This document shows, in pieces, positions 1-6,332 of a DNA stretch of 10,549 nt; the first letter of the stretch is position 1; each line of letters opens with the position of its first letter. A program made the translations under genes and the position numbers. This DNA is from Desulfuromonadaceae bacterium UBA6124. Lineage in GTDB: Bacteria > Desulfobacterota > Desulfuromonadia > Desulfuromonadales > Trichloromonadaceae. The notes beneath the pieces were generated by a model that was not told the DNA's origin, made no database searches, and worked only from the letters and a program-made list of their open reading frames with translations. The stretch lies in the NCBI GenBank assembly GCA_002423365.1, contig DIVU01000265.1:1-10549 (forward strand), given 5' to 3'.

Positions 1-726
1 CCAGAGCAGGAAGGTGGAATAGAGTTGCGGCGAGAGAATCAACTGATCCGCCGCCAGGATGTTGACCATCCCTCGGCCGGAGAGGTCGGTGCGCATGAGA
101 TCGGTCAACTCCAGCGCCGGTTCGCCGAAAAAGCTGTCACCGCCCTGATCTTCGAGGGAGATCAGGGCACGCTGGATGGCGCCGACGCTGGCGGTGGAAA
201 TATTGCCGTAGCTGGTGGTGTACTGGGAAGCGTTCTCGCCCAGGTGGCGGACCATCGCCTGCAGGTCTTTCAAGTCGAGGAGGAGCAGGCCGTTGTCGTC
301 GGCGATGCGGAAGGCCAGATTGAGCACTCCCGCCTGGACTTCGCTGAGGTTGAGCAGTCGCCCGAGAAGGAGCGGTCCCATATCCGAGACGGTGGCCCGC
401 ACCGGGTGTCCCTGCTTGCCGAAGAGGTCCCAGAAAATGACGGGAAAGGCCTCCGCGGCGAAGTCCTTCAGCTCGAGCTGGTTCGCCCGTTCCATGATTT
501 TCGGGTGGCCTTCCCCCGCCGCCGCCATCCCCGAAAGATCCCCTTTGATATCGGCGAGAAAGACCGGCACGCCCATGCGGCTGAAGCCCTCGGCCAGCAG
601 GCGTAACGTGATGGTTTTGCCGGTGCCGGTGGCGCCGGCCACCAGGCCGTGACGGTTGGCCATGCGCGGGAGCAGGGCGATATCCTGATCGCCTCGGGCC
701 AGCAGCAGAGGAGCGGGTGCGGTCAT
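1..726 (-). CDS. yjgR: YjgR/HerA-like ATPase (DUF853), N-terminal part, cut by window edge
   Basis: Reading the minus strand from the ATG at 726 gives 242 open codons that run off the window at base 1, so the C-terminal half is missing (the family is about 500 aa). The Walker A motif GATGTGKT is at residues 31-38, followed by the family hallmark ADIKGDLSG near residues 58-66. Further conserved blocks are GHPVRATVSDMGP, FRIADDNGLLLLDLKDL and YGNISTASVGAIQRAL. This pattern matches E. coli YjgR (DUF853), a HerA/FtsK-type P-loop ATPase of unproven function in the cytoplasm. An AGGAGG ribosome site (731-736) sits 4 bases before the ATG and fixes the start. The gene is divergent from the HDOD gene. 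Its probable promoter (784-811) and a palindrome at its expected transcription start are listed separately. The family call is firm. The cellular role is not known. Confidence 0.9.
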   Translation of the reverse strand, partial: MTAPAPLLLARGDQDIALLPRMANRHGLVAGATGTGKTITLRLLAEGFSRMGVPVFLADIKGDLSGMAAAGEGHPKIMERANQLELKDFAAEAFPVIFWDLFGKQGHPVRATVSDMGPLLLGRLLNLSEVQAGVLNLAFRIADDNGLLLLDLKDLQAMVRHLGENASQYTTSYGNISTASVGAIQRALISLEDQGGDSFFGEPALELTDLMRTDLSGRGMVNILAADQLILSPQLYSTFLLW

Positions 727-760
727 GAAACCTCCTGGTCGATCAACGTAAATGAAAGAA

Positions 761-777
761 TTGTTCCCGGCGAACAA
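761..777. promoter_or_regulatory. Operator-like palindrome TTGTTC-N5-GAACAA
   Basis: Perfect 6-bp arms, TTGTTC (761-766) and GAACAA (772-777), flank a 5-base spacer. The site lies just downstream of the candidate minus-strand -10 box, at the expected first transcribed bases of the yjgR-like gene, where a bound repressor would block initiation. The bound protein is unknown. GTTC/GAAC half-sites recall some LexA or Xre-type operators, but nothing here identifies one. Confidence 0.4.
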
Positions 778-783
778 GATGAA

Positions 784-811
784 AATATAACGTCCAGGCC
801 GAAGTTGGCAA
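784..811 (-). promoter_or_regulatory. Candidate sigma-70 promoter for the yjgR-like gene
   Basis: On the minus strand TTGCCA (806-811) and TATATT (784-789) are separated by 16 bases, each one substitution from the consensus hexamer. Transcription would start near 777, leaving a leader of about 50 bases before the ATG at 726. The call comes from sequence match only. Confidence 0.5.
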
Positions 812-972
812 CCGGAAAAGCCCTATGGCGCGGGTTTTGCAATGATCTGTCGACGTCTGCGCCAGGGTTCCAGGATTGACAATTCCAAAAGCCGGGCGAT
901 CATCTAACGTAAACGAGTGTGTTTTTGATTTTTTTCGGAGTTCCATTGCCGGGGGAGGGAGAGGTTCCGCAC

Positions 973-2283
973 ATGAATCAGGCCGCCAAGGAAATTCGTC
1001 CGCTGGAGGAACCGGACTGCTTGCAGGGGGATCTGGGGCTGATGCCCCTGGGGGATCTGCTGGCCTGGATCGAGGCGCGCGCTCTCACCGGCGCGCTGAC
1101 GCTGGTCAACGGCACGGTACGGAAAGTCCTGTCCCTGGAAAGCGGGCTGCTGGTCGGCTTGGTCAGCAACCGTCAGGAGGAAAGTCAGGAATACATCCTC
1201 TCCGGCGCCGGTTTTCTCGACGCCGAACGGCTCGCCCATGCCCGTCGGGAGAGCGCGGCGCAAAATCTCCCGCTGGGACGCTACCTGGTGGAACAAAAGC
1301 TGCTCGACCCCCCGGCCCTGAAGCGTCTTCAGGGTTTCCGGTTGCTCTTGGCCCTGGCCGATGCCCTGCGCTGGCCGGGAGGCTTTTTTCTGCTGCGCAA
1401 GAGCGAGCCCTCGGTCACTGGCCGGGTGGCGCGCCTGGGACTGGGCGAGGCGGTGAAACGGGCCCGGGCACTCAATGAAAAGGCTCTCGCCGAACAACGA
1501 TCCGGCCAGGATGTCTGGTATGAAACCCTTTCCCAACGCCTTCGCCGCGGCGATTTTTCTCTGCCGCCCATGCCGAAGACCTTGCTCCACCTGCGCCAAG
1601 CGATGGAGGATCCCCAGGGGTCGCCCCATCAGGTGCTGAAAATCGTCATGGCCGACCAGCTTCTGACCTCGCGCATCCTCAAGGTCGTCAATTCCTCCTT
1701 CTACGCTGTCGCCAATCCCGTGACTTCGGTGCAGCACGCCCTGGTTCTGCTCGGCTACAAGGTTTTGCTTGGTATCGCCACCGCCCATTGCGTTGCGCCC
1801 GCCAGTGGCGCGGAACGGTCGCGGGTGGTGGAGCTGATGCGGCACAGCTTCAAGTGCGCCTACGTCGCCCGCAAACTCGCCGGACTCTGTGGCGAGGATG
1901 AGGAGATTGCCTTTGTCGGCGGGCTGCTGCACGACATCGGCAAGGTGGTGTTGTGGCGATTGCTGGCGGAGCAGGAGTTGGCCGATGAGCAATGCGAGCG
2001 CCTGGTTGCCGCCCATCACGTTCAGGTGGGGGAGCTGCTGGCCGAAAGCTGGCATCTGCCGGAGGCGGTGAGCAATGTCATTTCCCGCCATCACGACTCC
2101 GATTGCCTGGTGGGGGAGGATCGCATGCCGGCCCTCGTCCAGTTGGCGGATCGCTACGTCAACGAGGGATGCCTCCCGCCTTTGGCCGAGTCTCCATTAG
2201 GCGCGGCTCTGGCGAAGTTTGACTCCGCCGGCTTCGCCGCGGAGCTGGAGCAGGTGGAAGTCTTCGTCGCCGGTATCTTCTGA
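973..2283 (+). CDS. DUF4388 (PATAN)-HDOD domain regulator
   Basis: This 436-aa cytoplasmic protein has two parts. Residues about 14-130 look like a DUF4388/PATAN module (GDLGLMPLGDLLAWIE, then TGALTLVNG and LLVGLVSN), a domain common in delta-proteobacterial signalling proteins. Residues about 197-400 are an HDOD domain, starting LPPMPKTLLHLRQAMEDP. It includes SRILKVVNSSFYA, H291 and the H320-D321-I-G-K motif, then HHVQVGELLAESWHLP and RHHD. Many HDOD proteins lose HD-type metal ligands, but here the H...HD pattern is largely kept. HDOD proteins act in signalling and stress control, usually by protein contacts; no substrate can be given. The ATG at 973 is preferred over the in-frame GTG at 919 because GAGG (961-964) lies 8 bases upstream and the extra 18 residues are a low-complexity stretch. 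The 54 bases from 919 would otherwise be its leader. A TTGACA hexamer at 876-881 is a possible -35, but no good -10 follows. Confidence 0.88.
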   Translation: MNQAAKEIRPLEEPDCLQGDLGLMPLGDLLAWIEARALTGALTLVNGTVRKVLSLESGLLVGLVSNRQEESQEYILSGAGFLDAERLAHARRESAAQNLPLGRYLVEQKLLDPPALKRLQGFRLLLALADALRWPGGFFLLRKSEPSVTGRVARLGLGEAVKRARALNEKALAEQRSGQDVWYETLSQRLRRGDFSLPPMPKTLLHLRQAMEDPQGSPHQVLKIVMADQLLTSRILKVVNSSFYAVANPVTSVQHALVLLGYKVLLGIATAHCVAPASGAERSRVVELMRHSFKCAYVARKLAGLCGEDEEIAFVGGLLHDIGKVVLWRLLAEQELADEQCERLVAAHHVQVGELLAESWHLPEAVSNVISRHHDSDCLVGEDRMPALVQLADRYVNEGCLPPLAESPLGAALAKFDSAGFAAELEQVEVFVAGIF

Positions 2284-2309
2284 GTGTCTTTCCTGCCGCC
2301 CGATTTTCG

Positions 2310-2339
2310 TTGACAGGGAATTCTCTCTTTTCGTATCCT
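2310..2339 (+). promoter_or_regulatory. Sigma-70 promoter of the riboswitch-htpX unit
   Basis: A perfect TTGACA (2310-2315) is followed after 18 bases by TATCCT (2334-2339, 4 of 6 consensus). Predicted initiation near 2346 would begin the RNA a few bases before the first riboswitch helix at 2349, which supports both calls. It starts 27 bases after the HDOD stop codon, so htpX does not depend on readthrough. Confidence 0.65.
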
Positions 2340-2348
2340 TTAAGTCGT

Positions 2349-2462
2349 TAAAGGGGAGTAGCAACCGGCGGGAGACATCGCCGGCCCGCGTTTCGTCATT
2401 ACGGCGGTTCGTCCGCCCGGGCGCGGGGTTAAGGCGGTAAGCCACAATTTGCCAGACCTTTA
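2349..2462 (+). ncRNA. yybP-ykoY family manganese riboswitch aptamer
   Basis: The 5' segment TAAAGGGGAGTAGC (2349-2362) and the 3' segment GCCAGACCTTTA (2451-2462) match the two most conserved strands of the yybP-ykoY motif. They close helix P1 as TAAAGG (2349-2354) with CCTTTA (2457-2462), six perfect pairs. Inside are a CCGGCG/CGCCGG hairpin (2365-2370 with 2379-2384), the conserved-looking CGTCA (2394-2398), and a GGCGG/CCGCC hairpin (2403-2407 with 2413-2417). The family binds Mn2+ and usually switches on Mn exporters or related membrane proteins (MntP, UPF0016, TerC, P-type ATPases). Here the next gene, 82 bases on, is htpX. The motif was recognised by eye and was not scored with a covariance model. 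Confidence 0.85.
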
Positions 2463-2483
2463 TTCATGGCGCTTCAACACTCA

Positions 2484-2517
2484 GCCGTGGGTAAGGGTCT
2501 TTTCTTTTACCGACGGC
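2484..2517 (+). promoter_or_regulatory. Leader hairpin between riboswitch and htpX start (possible expression platform)
   Basis: GCCGT-G-GGTAA (2484-2494) pairs with TTACC-G-ACGGC (2507-2517): ten pairs with one G-G mismatch around a pyrimidine-rich loop. It has no U-tract, so it is not an obvious terminator. Competing pairings exist. CCGT/GGGT (2485-2492) can pair with ACCC (2521-2524) and ACGG (2530-2533), the latter reaching the ribosome site GGAGG at 2532-2536. GGGTTA inside the aptamer (2426-2431) is fully complementary to TAACCC (2519-2524). This fits a translational switch, which is an inference. Confidence 0.45.
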
Positions 2518-2544
2518 GTAACCCGAGGTACGGAGGAATCGATC

Positions 2545-3402
2545 ATGAACACCCTGAAAATTACCTTTTTTCTCACCTGTCTTACCCTGCTCATGGTCGC
2601 CATGGGCAACGCCATCGGCGGTCAGGGGGGGATGGTCATCGCCCTGCTTCTGGCCGGGGGGATGAACTTCTTCAGCTACTGGTATTCGGACAAGATCGTG
2701 CTGAAGATGTACAAGGCCAAGGAAGTTTCCGAGAACGAAAGCCCGACTTTTTACCGCATGGTCAAGGGCCTGGCCGAGCGGGCCGGAATGCCCATGCCCA
2801 AGGTCTACATCATCCCTTCGGAGAGTCCGAACGCCTTCGCCACCGGCCGTAATCCGCAAAATGCCGCCGTCGCCGCCACCGAGGGGATCATGCGCATCCT
2901 CTCCGCCGAGGAGTTGGAAGGGGTGATGGCCCACGAACTGGCCCATGTCCAGAACCGGGACACCCTCATTTCCACCATCGCCGCGACCTTCGCCGGGGCC
3001 ATCGCCATGCTCGGCAATATGCTGCAATGGGCGGCGATTTTCGGCGGCGGCAGCAGTGACGACGAAGAGGGCGGCGGAAGCATGCTCGGCGGCCTGGCCA
3101 TGGCCTTCATCGCGCCAATGGCGGCGATGCTCATCCAGATGGCGGTCTCCCGCAGCCGGGAGTATCTGGCCGACGCCTCCGGGGCGAAGATCTGCGGCAA
3201 CCCCCTGGCCCTGGCCAGCGCCCTGAATAAGCTGCAACTGGCGTCCCAACGGGTGCCGATGGCTGAAGCGACGCCGGCGACCTCGCACATGTTCATCGTC
3301 AACCCCTTAAGGGGGGCGTCGCTGGCCAAGCTCTTCTCTACCCATCCGCCGATGGAAGAGCGCATCGCTCGGCTGCAGGCCCTGGCCGGAGGCCGTGTTT
3401 GA
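2545..3402 (+). CDS. htpX: HtpX, membrane zinc metalloprotease (M48B)
   Basis: This 285-aa inner-membrane endopeptidase belongs to the HtpX family, which cleaves damaged or misassembled membrane proteins on the cytoplasmic side. Two N-terminal membrane segments lie at about residues 4-23 and 30-47. The zinc motif H130-E-L-A-H134 follows the typical EELEGVMAHELAHV context. The third ligand is E206 in SREYLADASG. Two more hydrophobic segments are at about 139-162 and 180-200, with an acidic glycine loop between them, and the C-terminus has the conserved FSTHPPMEERIARL. Length and motifs are normal for the family. The frame is open back to 2449, but ATG 2545 is chosen because GGAGG (2532-2536) is 8 bases upstream and the protein then begins as HtpX should. 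The gene is monocistronic, with its own promoter, a yybP-ykoY leader and a terminator. E. coli htpX answers to Cpx envelope stress; control here appears to involve a Mn-sensing RNA instead of, or in addition to, protein regulators. Confidence 0.95.
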   Translation: MNTLKITFFLTCLTLLMVAMGNAIGGQGGMVIALLLAGGMNFFSYWYSDKIVLKMYKAKEVSENESPTFYRMVKGLAERAGMPMPKVYIIPSESPNAFATGRNPQNAAVAATEGIMRILSAEELEGVMAHELAHVQNRDTLISTIAATFAGAIAMLGNMLQWAAIFGGGSSDDEEGGGSMLGGLAMAFIAPMAAMLIQMAVSRSREYLADASGAKICGNPLALASALNKLQLASQRVPMAEATPATSHMFIVNPLRGASLAKLFSTHPPMEERIARLQALAGGRV

Positions 3403-3422
3403 GGTCATAAAACAGGCTGATG

Positions 3423-3468
3423 AAACAACAGGGGCGGTATCCATCAGGATGCCGCCCCTGTTGTTTTT
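3423..3468. terminator. Bidirectional terminator between htpX and selA
   Basis: AAACAACAGGGGCGG (3423-3437) pairs perfectly with CCGCCCCTGTTGTTT (3452-3466), and the stem continues through a T-G wobble and ATCC/GGAT to a 4-base loop ATCA (3443-3446). The total is about 20 pairs without a bulge. On the plus strand it runs into TTTTT (3464-3468), ending htpX 21 bases after its stop. The A-rich left arm gives a shorter U-run for the convergent selA. Confidence 0.85.
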
Positions 3469-3486
3469 ATGGCGTCGCGTCGGCGG

Positions 3487-4887
3487 TCAGGAAAGGAGCG
3501 CCGCGCGCAAGGCGTCGATGAGGCGTGGCTCTTCGTCGGGGAGGATGGTGCGCAGGTTGAGGAGCAGGCGGTTGTCCTGAACGCGGCCGATCACCGGCGG
3601 TTTCCCCTGGCGCAGACGATTGGCGAGCGTGTCGACGCTGATCCATTGCGGGGTCAGGGCGACGGCGAAACCGGGGAGTTCGGTGAGCGGCAAGGCGCCG
3701 CCGCCGATGGCCGAAGGCTCTTCGATCACGGCGATCTCTGCCGCCGCGCCGAGGGCCGGACCGAGTTTTTCGGCGAAAGCGCGGCTGCGCTCTTCCACAT
3801 CCGCCGCCGACATATTCAGCATGCGCAGCACCGGCAGTTCCGCGAGCGCCCGCCGCTCGTCAAGGTAGGCGGCCAGGGTCGCTTCCAGCGCCGCCAGGGT
3901 CAGCTTGTCGATGCGCAGGGCGCGAGCCAGGGGATGGTGGCGGATCTTGTCGAGAGCGGCGCGAGTGCCGACGAGAATCCCCGCCTGAGGGCCGCCGAGG
4001 AGTTTGTCGCCGCTGAAGGTGACGACGTCGATTCCCGTCGCCACCGCATCGCGTACCGTTGGTTCCCGGGGGAGGCCGAAGGGGGTGAGATCCATGAGCA
4101 TGCCGCTGCCCAGATCCTCCATCACCGGCAGGCCGTGGCCGTGGGCCAGTTCGACCATCGCCGCCGCCGGCACCTCCTCGGTGAAGCCGACGATACGGTA
4201 GTTGCTGGTGTGCACCTTCAGCAGCAGGCCGGTTTCGTCGTTAATCGCCCCGGCGTAATCCTTGAGATGGGTCTTGTTGGTCGTCCCCACCTCGCGCAGT
4301 CTGACCCCGCCCGCTTCCATCACCTCGGGGATGCGGAAGGCCCCGCCGATCTCGATCATCTCCCCCCGCGAAACGATGGCCTCTTTACCCTTGGCCAGGG
4401 CAGTCAGGGCCAGCAGCACCGCACCTGCGTTGTTGTTGACCACCGCCGCCGCCTCGGCGCCGGTCAGGCGGCAGAGCAACTCCTCCACATGGGAGAAGCG
4501 ATGCCCGCGCTTACCCGTCGTCAGGTCGAGTTCGAGATTGGAATAAGAACGGCTGATGGCGGTGATGGCCGCCAGCGCCGCTTCGCTCAAGGGGGCGCGG
4601 CCGAGATTGGTGTGCAGCAGGGTCCCGGTGGCGTTGAGCACCGGTCGCAGGGAGGGTTCCTGTTTGGCTTCGGCGCGACGGGCGGCCTGTTCGGCAACAG
4701 CATCGATGGTCAACTCGGGCGTGGCGCCGCCGTCGAGAATGGCGCGGCGCAGCTCGGCGACCGTCTCCTGGGCCGCTTCCACCAGCAGCACATGGGGGCA
4801 GGTCGCGGCCAGGGCCTGCATGGCCGGAGCGCTGAGAATGCGGTCGACGGCGGGGAGTTGACGCAGAAGAAGGTTTTTATCTTTCAT
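3487..4887 (-). CDS. selA: L-seryl-tRNA(Sec) selenium transferase (SelA)
   Basis: This 466-aa PLP enzyme converts Ser-tRNA(Sec) to Sec-tRNA(Sec) using selenophosphate, the last charging step for selenocysteine in bacteria. It has the usual N-terminal LRQLPAVDRIL, then LRPVLNATGTLLHTNLGRAPLS, NNNAGAVLLAL, RGEMIEIGGAFRIPE, VGTTNKTHLKDY and VHTSNYRIVGFTEE. The PLP lysine lies in FSGDKLLGGPQAG at K295, the same number as in E. coli SelA (463 aa). The start at 4887 gives a family-length protein but has no strong ribosome site; only a weak CGAG is seen upstream. selB, which often follows selA, is absent: the gene ends at the shared terminator 18 bases on. The protein implies a selenocysteine-using host. 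No in-window gene needs UGA recoding. Confidence 0.96.
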   Translation of the reverse strand: MKDKNLLLRQLPAVDRILSAPAMQALAATCPHVLLVEAAQETVAELRRAILDGGATPELTIDAVAEQAARRAEAKQEPSLRPVLNATGTLLHTNLGRAPLSEAALAAITAISRSYSNLELDLTTGKRGHRFSHVEELLCRLTGAEAAAVVNNNAGAVLLALTALAKGKEAIVSRGEMIEIGGAFRIPEVMEAGGVRLREVGTTNKTHLKDYAGAINDETGLLLKVHTSNYRIVGFTEEVPAAAMVELAHGHGLPVMEDLGSGMLMDLTPFGLPREPTVRDAVATGIDVVTFSGDKLLGGPQAGILVGTRAALDKIRHHPLARALRIDKLTLAALEATLAAYLDERRALAELPVLRMLNMSAADVEERSRAFAEKLGPALGAAAEIAVIEEPSAIGGGALPLTELPGFAVALTPQWISVDTLANRLRQGKPPVIGRVQDNRLLLNLRTILPDEEPRLIDALRAALLS

Positions 4888-4938
4888 GGAGGGCTCGTGG
4901 CTGGGCTGGAGAGTTCAGGGATTAGGGCTGACCTGCCG

Positions 4939-4947
4939 ATACTAACA
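4939..4947 (-). promoter_or_regulatory. Possible extended -10 promoter for selA
   Basis: On the minus strand TGTTAGTAT (4939-4947) fits the extended -10 pattern TGn-TAnnnT. A poor -35 (TTTCCG) lies 16 bases further upstream. It is in the right place, about 50 bases before the selA start and downstream of the terminator of the small-protein genes. Confidence 0.35.
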
Positions 4948-4992
4948 CAGCCGCCCCTCTCGGAAAGCCATTTTTCTCATCCCTGAAACGCC

Positions 4993-5019
4993 AAAAGCCG
5001 AAGCACAGGCTTCGGCTTT
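4993..5019 (-). terminator. Terminator of the small membrane protein pair
   Basis: AAAGCCGAAGC (4994-5004) and GCTTCGGCTTT (5009-5019) form an 11-bp perfect stem with loop ACAG. Read on the minus strand it ends in TTTT (4993-4996), 26 bases past the stop codon at 5045. It insulates the small genes from selA. Confidence 0.75.
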
Positions 5020-5044
5020 CGAGTGAAATCAGAGTATTTCGTGC

Positions 5045-5269
5045 TTACCGGGTCGACTGGTCGGCGGCACCGCCGGTTACTCCCTGGACGATGCCGACCA
5101 GCAGCATCAGGGCGGGAACGAGTTGGGTGGCGACGATCAGACCGAGGAAGCCGAGGAACAACCAGATCAGCAATCCCCCGCCGGAAGCGGCGCTCGATGC
5201 GGCAAAAGCGGAAGTGGCGACGGTCGACAGGGCGGCGGTGGCGGCGGCGATGCGGGCGATGGCTTTCAT
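5045..5269 (-). CDS. Small secreted/membrane protein, paralogue A (74 aa)
   Basis: I do not recognise a named family. The protein begins with a clear signal peptide (KAIAR, then an Ala-rich hydrophobic core) and a likely cleavage after SAFA at residue 23. It then has a Ser/Gly linker and one long hydrophobic stretch, about residues 33-61 (LLIWLFLGFLGL...QLVPALMLLVGIV). That stretch could be one membrane helix or two short ones turning at the QLVP proline. The tail is short and polar. The upstream neighbour is a paralogue with the same plan. GAGGAGG is 5 bases before the ATG, and the same leader (GAGGAGGACA-C/T-CATG) precedes both genes. Likely the second gene of a two-gene unit ending at the 4993-5019 terminator. 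The pair of signal peptide and ribosome site makes it a real gene; function is unknown. Confidence 0.75.
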   Translation of the reverse strand: MKAIARIAAATAALSTVATSAFAASSAASGGGLLIWLFLGFLGLIVATQLVPALMLLVGIVQGVTGGAADQSTR

Positions 5270-5324
5270 GGTGTCCTCCTCTATAAAGAATCGTTGGTTT
5301 CGTAAGGTCTAAAGTAGGTTCTGA

Positions 5325-5558
5325 TTATTTGTTGGTCTGCTCGGCGGCTTCCTCGCGGGGAGCCATGACCCCTTTGGCGATGCCGAACATGACGAGCAAG
5401 GCCGGAATCAGTTGGGCGGCGATGATGACACCGCAGAAGCCGAGGAAAACCCAGATCAGGATGCCGCTGCCATCGGGGCGACCGGAGGCGGCGAGGGCGG
5501 AAGTGGCGACGGATGACAGGGCGGCGGTGGCGACGGCGATGCGGGCGATGGCTTTCAT
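5325..5558 (-). CDS. Small secreted/membrane protein, paralogue B (77 aa)
   Basis: This protein has nearly the same first 25 residues as the 74-aa neighbour (MKAIARIA-ATAALS-VATSA-AAS) and the same core, LIW-FLGF-G-I-A-QL-PAL. The signal peptide likely ends after SALA (residue 23). One cysteine lies in FLGFCGVII, where paralogue A has Leu. The C-terminus is longer and charged (APREEAAEQTNK). It has a strong GAGGAGG ribosome site. The 55 bases between the two genes hold no terminator, so they are probably co-transcribed from the sigma-54-type promoter at 5624-5639. The pair looks like a tandem duplication followed by divergence in the linker and tail. No function is assigned; a small envelope protein is all the sequence supports. 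Confidence 0.75.
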   Translation of the reverse strand: MKAIARIAVATAALSSVATSALAASGRPDGSGILIWVFLGFCGVIIAAQLIPALLVMFGIAKGVMAPREEAAEQTNK

Positions 5559-5623
5559 GATGTCCTCCTCTTGGGTCTATGTGTTATCGGGAATCCGTTT
5601 GTTTTGCTTTTGTCTTTGTATAT

Positions 5624-5639
5624 AGCGAGGAACATGCCA
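5624..5639 (-). promoter_or_regulatory. Candidate sigma-54 promoter for the small membrane protein pair
   Basis: Read on the minus strand the site is TGGCATG-TTCC-TCGCT. The invariant -24 GG and -12 GC are exactly 10 bases apart, and 10 of the 12 specified consensus positions (TGGCACG-N4-TTGCW) match. Initiation would be near 5613, about 55 bases before the ATG at 5558. Sigma-54 promoters need an enhancer-binding protein, whose site could lie in the AT-rich region 5640-5884. Confidence 0.55.
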
Positions 5640-5884
5640 GCCTTTGAAAATATTTTATAATAATTTTTAACATCATGTTTTTATTGAAGAAAGAAGATTG
5701 AAGAGGACTTTGTGGCGAGGGTGCGGACGAGGTCTCTGTATGGGATAAATATACGTTTTTTTATGATTGTAAACTAATTAAAATCTGGAATATTCAACGT
5801 AATCTACTGTAATCATACGAATCTTTTTCAAATATTAGGTGTATATAACAATTATACGCAGAGCAGAAACGAAGGGGAAATGTC
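5640..5884. other. AT-rich intergenic region with divergent control elements
   Basis: There is no plausible gene here; the stretch is much more AT-rich than the flanks. Within it are one copy of the 18-base repeat (5743-5760) and GTAATC twice, one helical turn apart (5799-5804, 5809-5814). Near the thioesterase start, TATAAC (5844-5849) and TTATAC (5852-5857) could serve as -10 boxes, but no -35 at normal spacing stands out. It probably holds the thioesterase promoter and upstream activator sites for the minus-strand sigma-54 promoter. Confidence 0.5.
5743..5760 (+). repeat. 18-base near-repeat, copy 1 (before thioesterase)
   Basis: GGATAAATATACGTTTTT matches 16 of 18 bases with the copy at 6333-6350, and the last 11 bases (TATACGTTTTT) are identical. 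Both copies are on the plus strand upstream of a gene. Confidence 0.5.
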
Positions 5885-6316
5885 ATGAAAAAATATACAG
5901 CACGGCTGGAGTTCCAGGTGCGGGACTATGAATGCGATATGCAGGGAGTGGTGAATAACGCGGTCTACCAGCATTATCTCGAACATGCCCGGCACGAATT
6001 CCTCAAGACCCTGGGCATCGACTTCGCCGAACTGAGCCGGCGCGGCATCAACCTGGTGGTGGTTCGCGCCGAACTCGACTACAAGGCCTCGCTGACCAGC
6101 GGCGACCGTTTCTGGGTCGACACCCGCCTGGAACGCATCTCGCCAGTGCGTTTCGCCTTTTTGCAGGACATCTACCGCGAACCGGATCTCAAACTGGTCC
6201 TTTCGGGCAAAATCATCGGTACCGCGCTCAACGAACGGGGCCGCCCGAAAATGCCCGACGAAATCGCCCGGTTGCTGGCGGCGGGGGAGGGGATGGAACA
6301 AGTCGTGCCGGAATAG
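5885..6316 (+). CDS. Acyl-CoA thioesterase, 4-hydroxybenzoyl-CoA thioesterase/YbgC-like hotdog family
   Basis: This 143-aa cytoplasmic protein has the single hotdog fold. The active-site region VRDYECDMQGVVNNAVYQHY carries the catalytic-type D18 in the family position (compare YSDTDAMGVVYHANY), followed by YLEHARHEFL and a helix ending LGIDFAEL. The central strands are LVVVRAELDYKASLTSGDRFWVDTRL. The family hydrolyses acyl-CoA (or acyl-ACP) thioesters; the substrate cannot be read from the sequence. Length is typical. AAGGGG (5872-5877) lies 7 bases before the ATG. The gene is first in line with the beta-lactamase, 47 bases downstream. That gap carries the second copy of the 18-base repeat, so the two may be separately promoted. 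Confidence 0.85.
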   Translation: MKKYTARLEFQVRDYECDMQGVVNNAVYQHYLEHARHEFLKTLGIDFAELSRRGINLVVVRAELDYKASLTSGDRFWVDTRLERISPVRFAFLQDIYREPDLKLVLSGKIIGTALNERGRPKMPDEIARLLAAGEGMEQVVPE

Positions 6317-6332
6317 TGTCCATCCTGTTATC

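Noticed and set aside
904..2094. 396-codon open frame on the minus strand
   Set aside because: Antisense shadow of the DUF4388-HDOD gene, without a family resemblance.
3469..4986. 505-codon open frame on the plus strand
   Set aside because: It is antisense to selA, whose protein matches the family throughout. The plus frame has no recognisable domain and is a GC-bias shadow.
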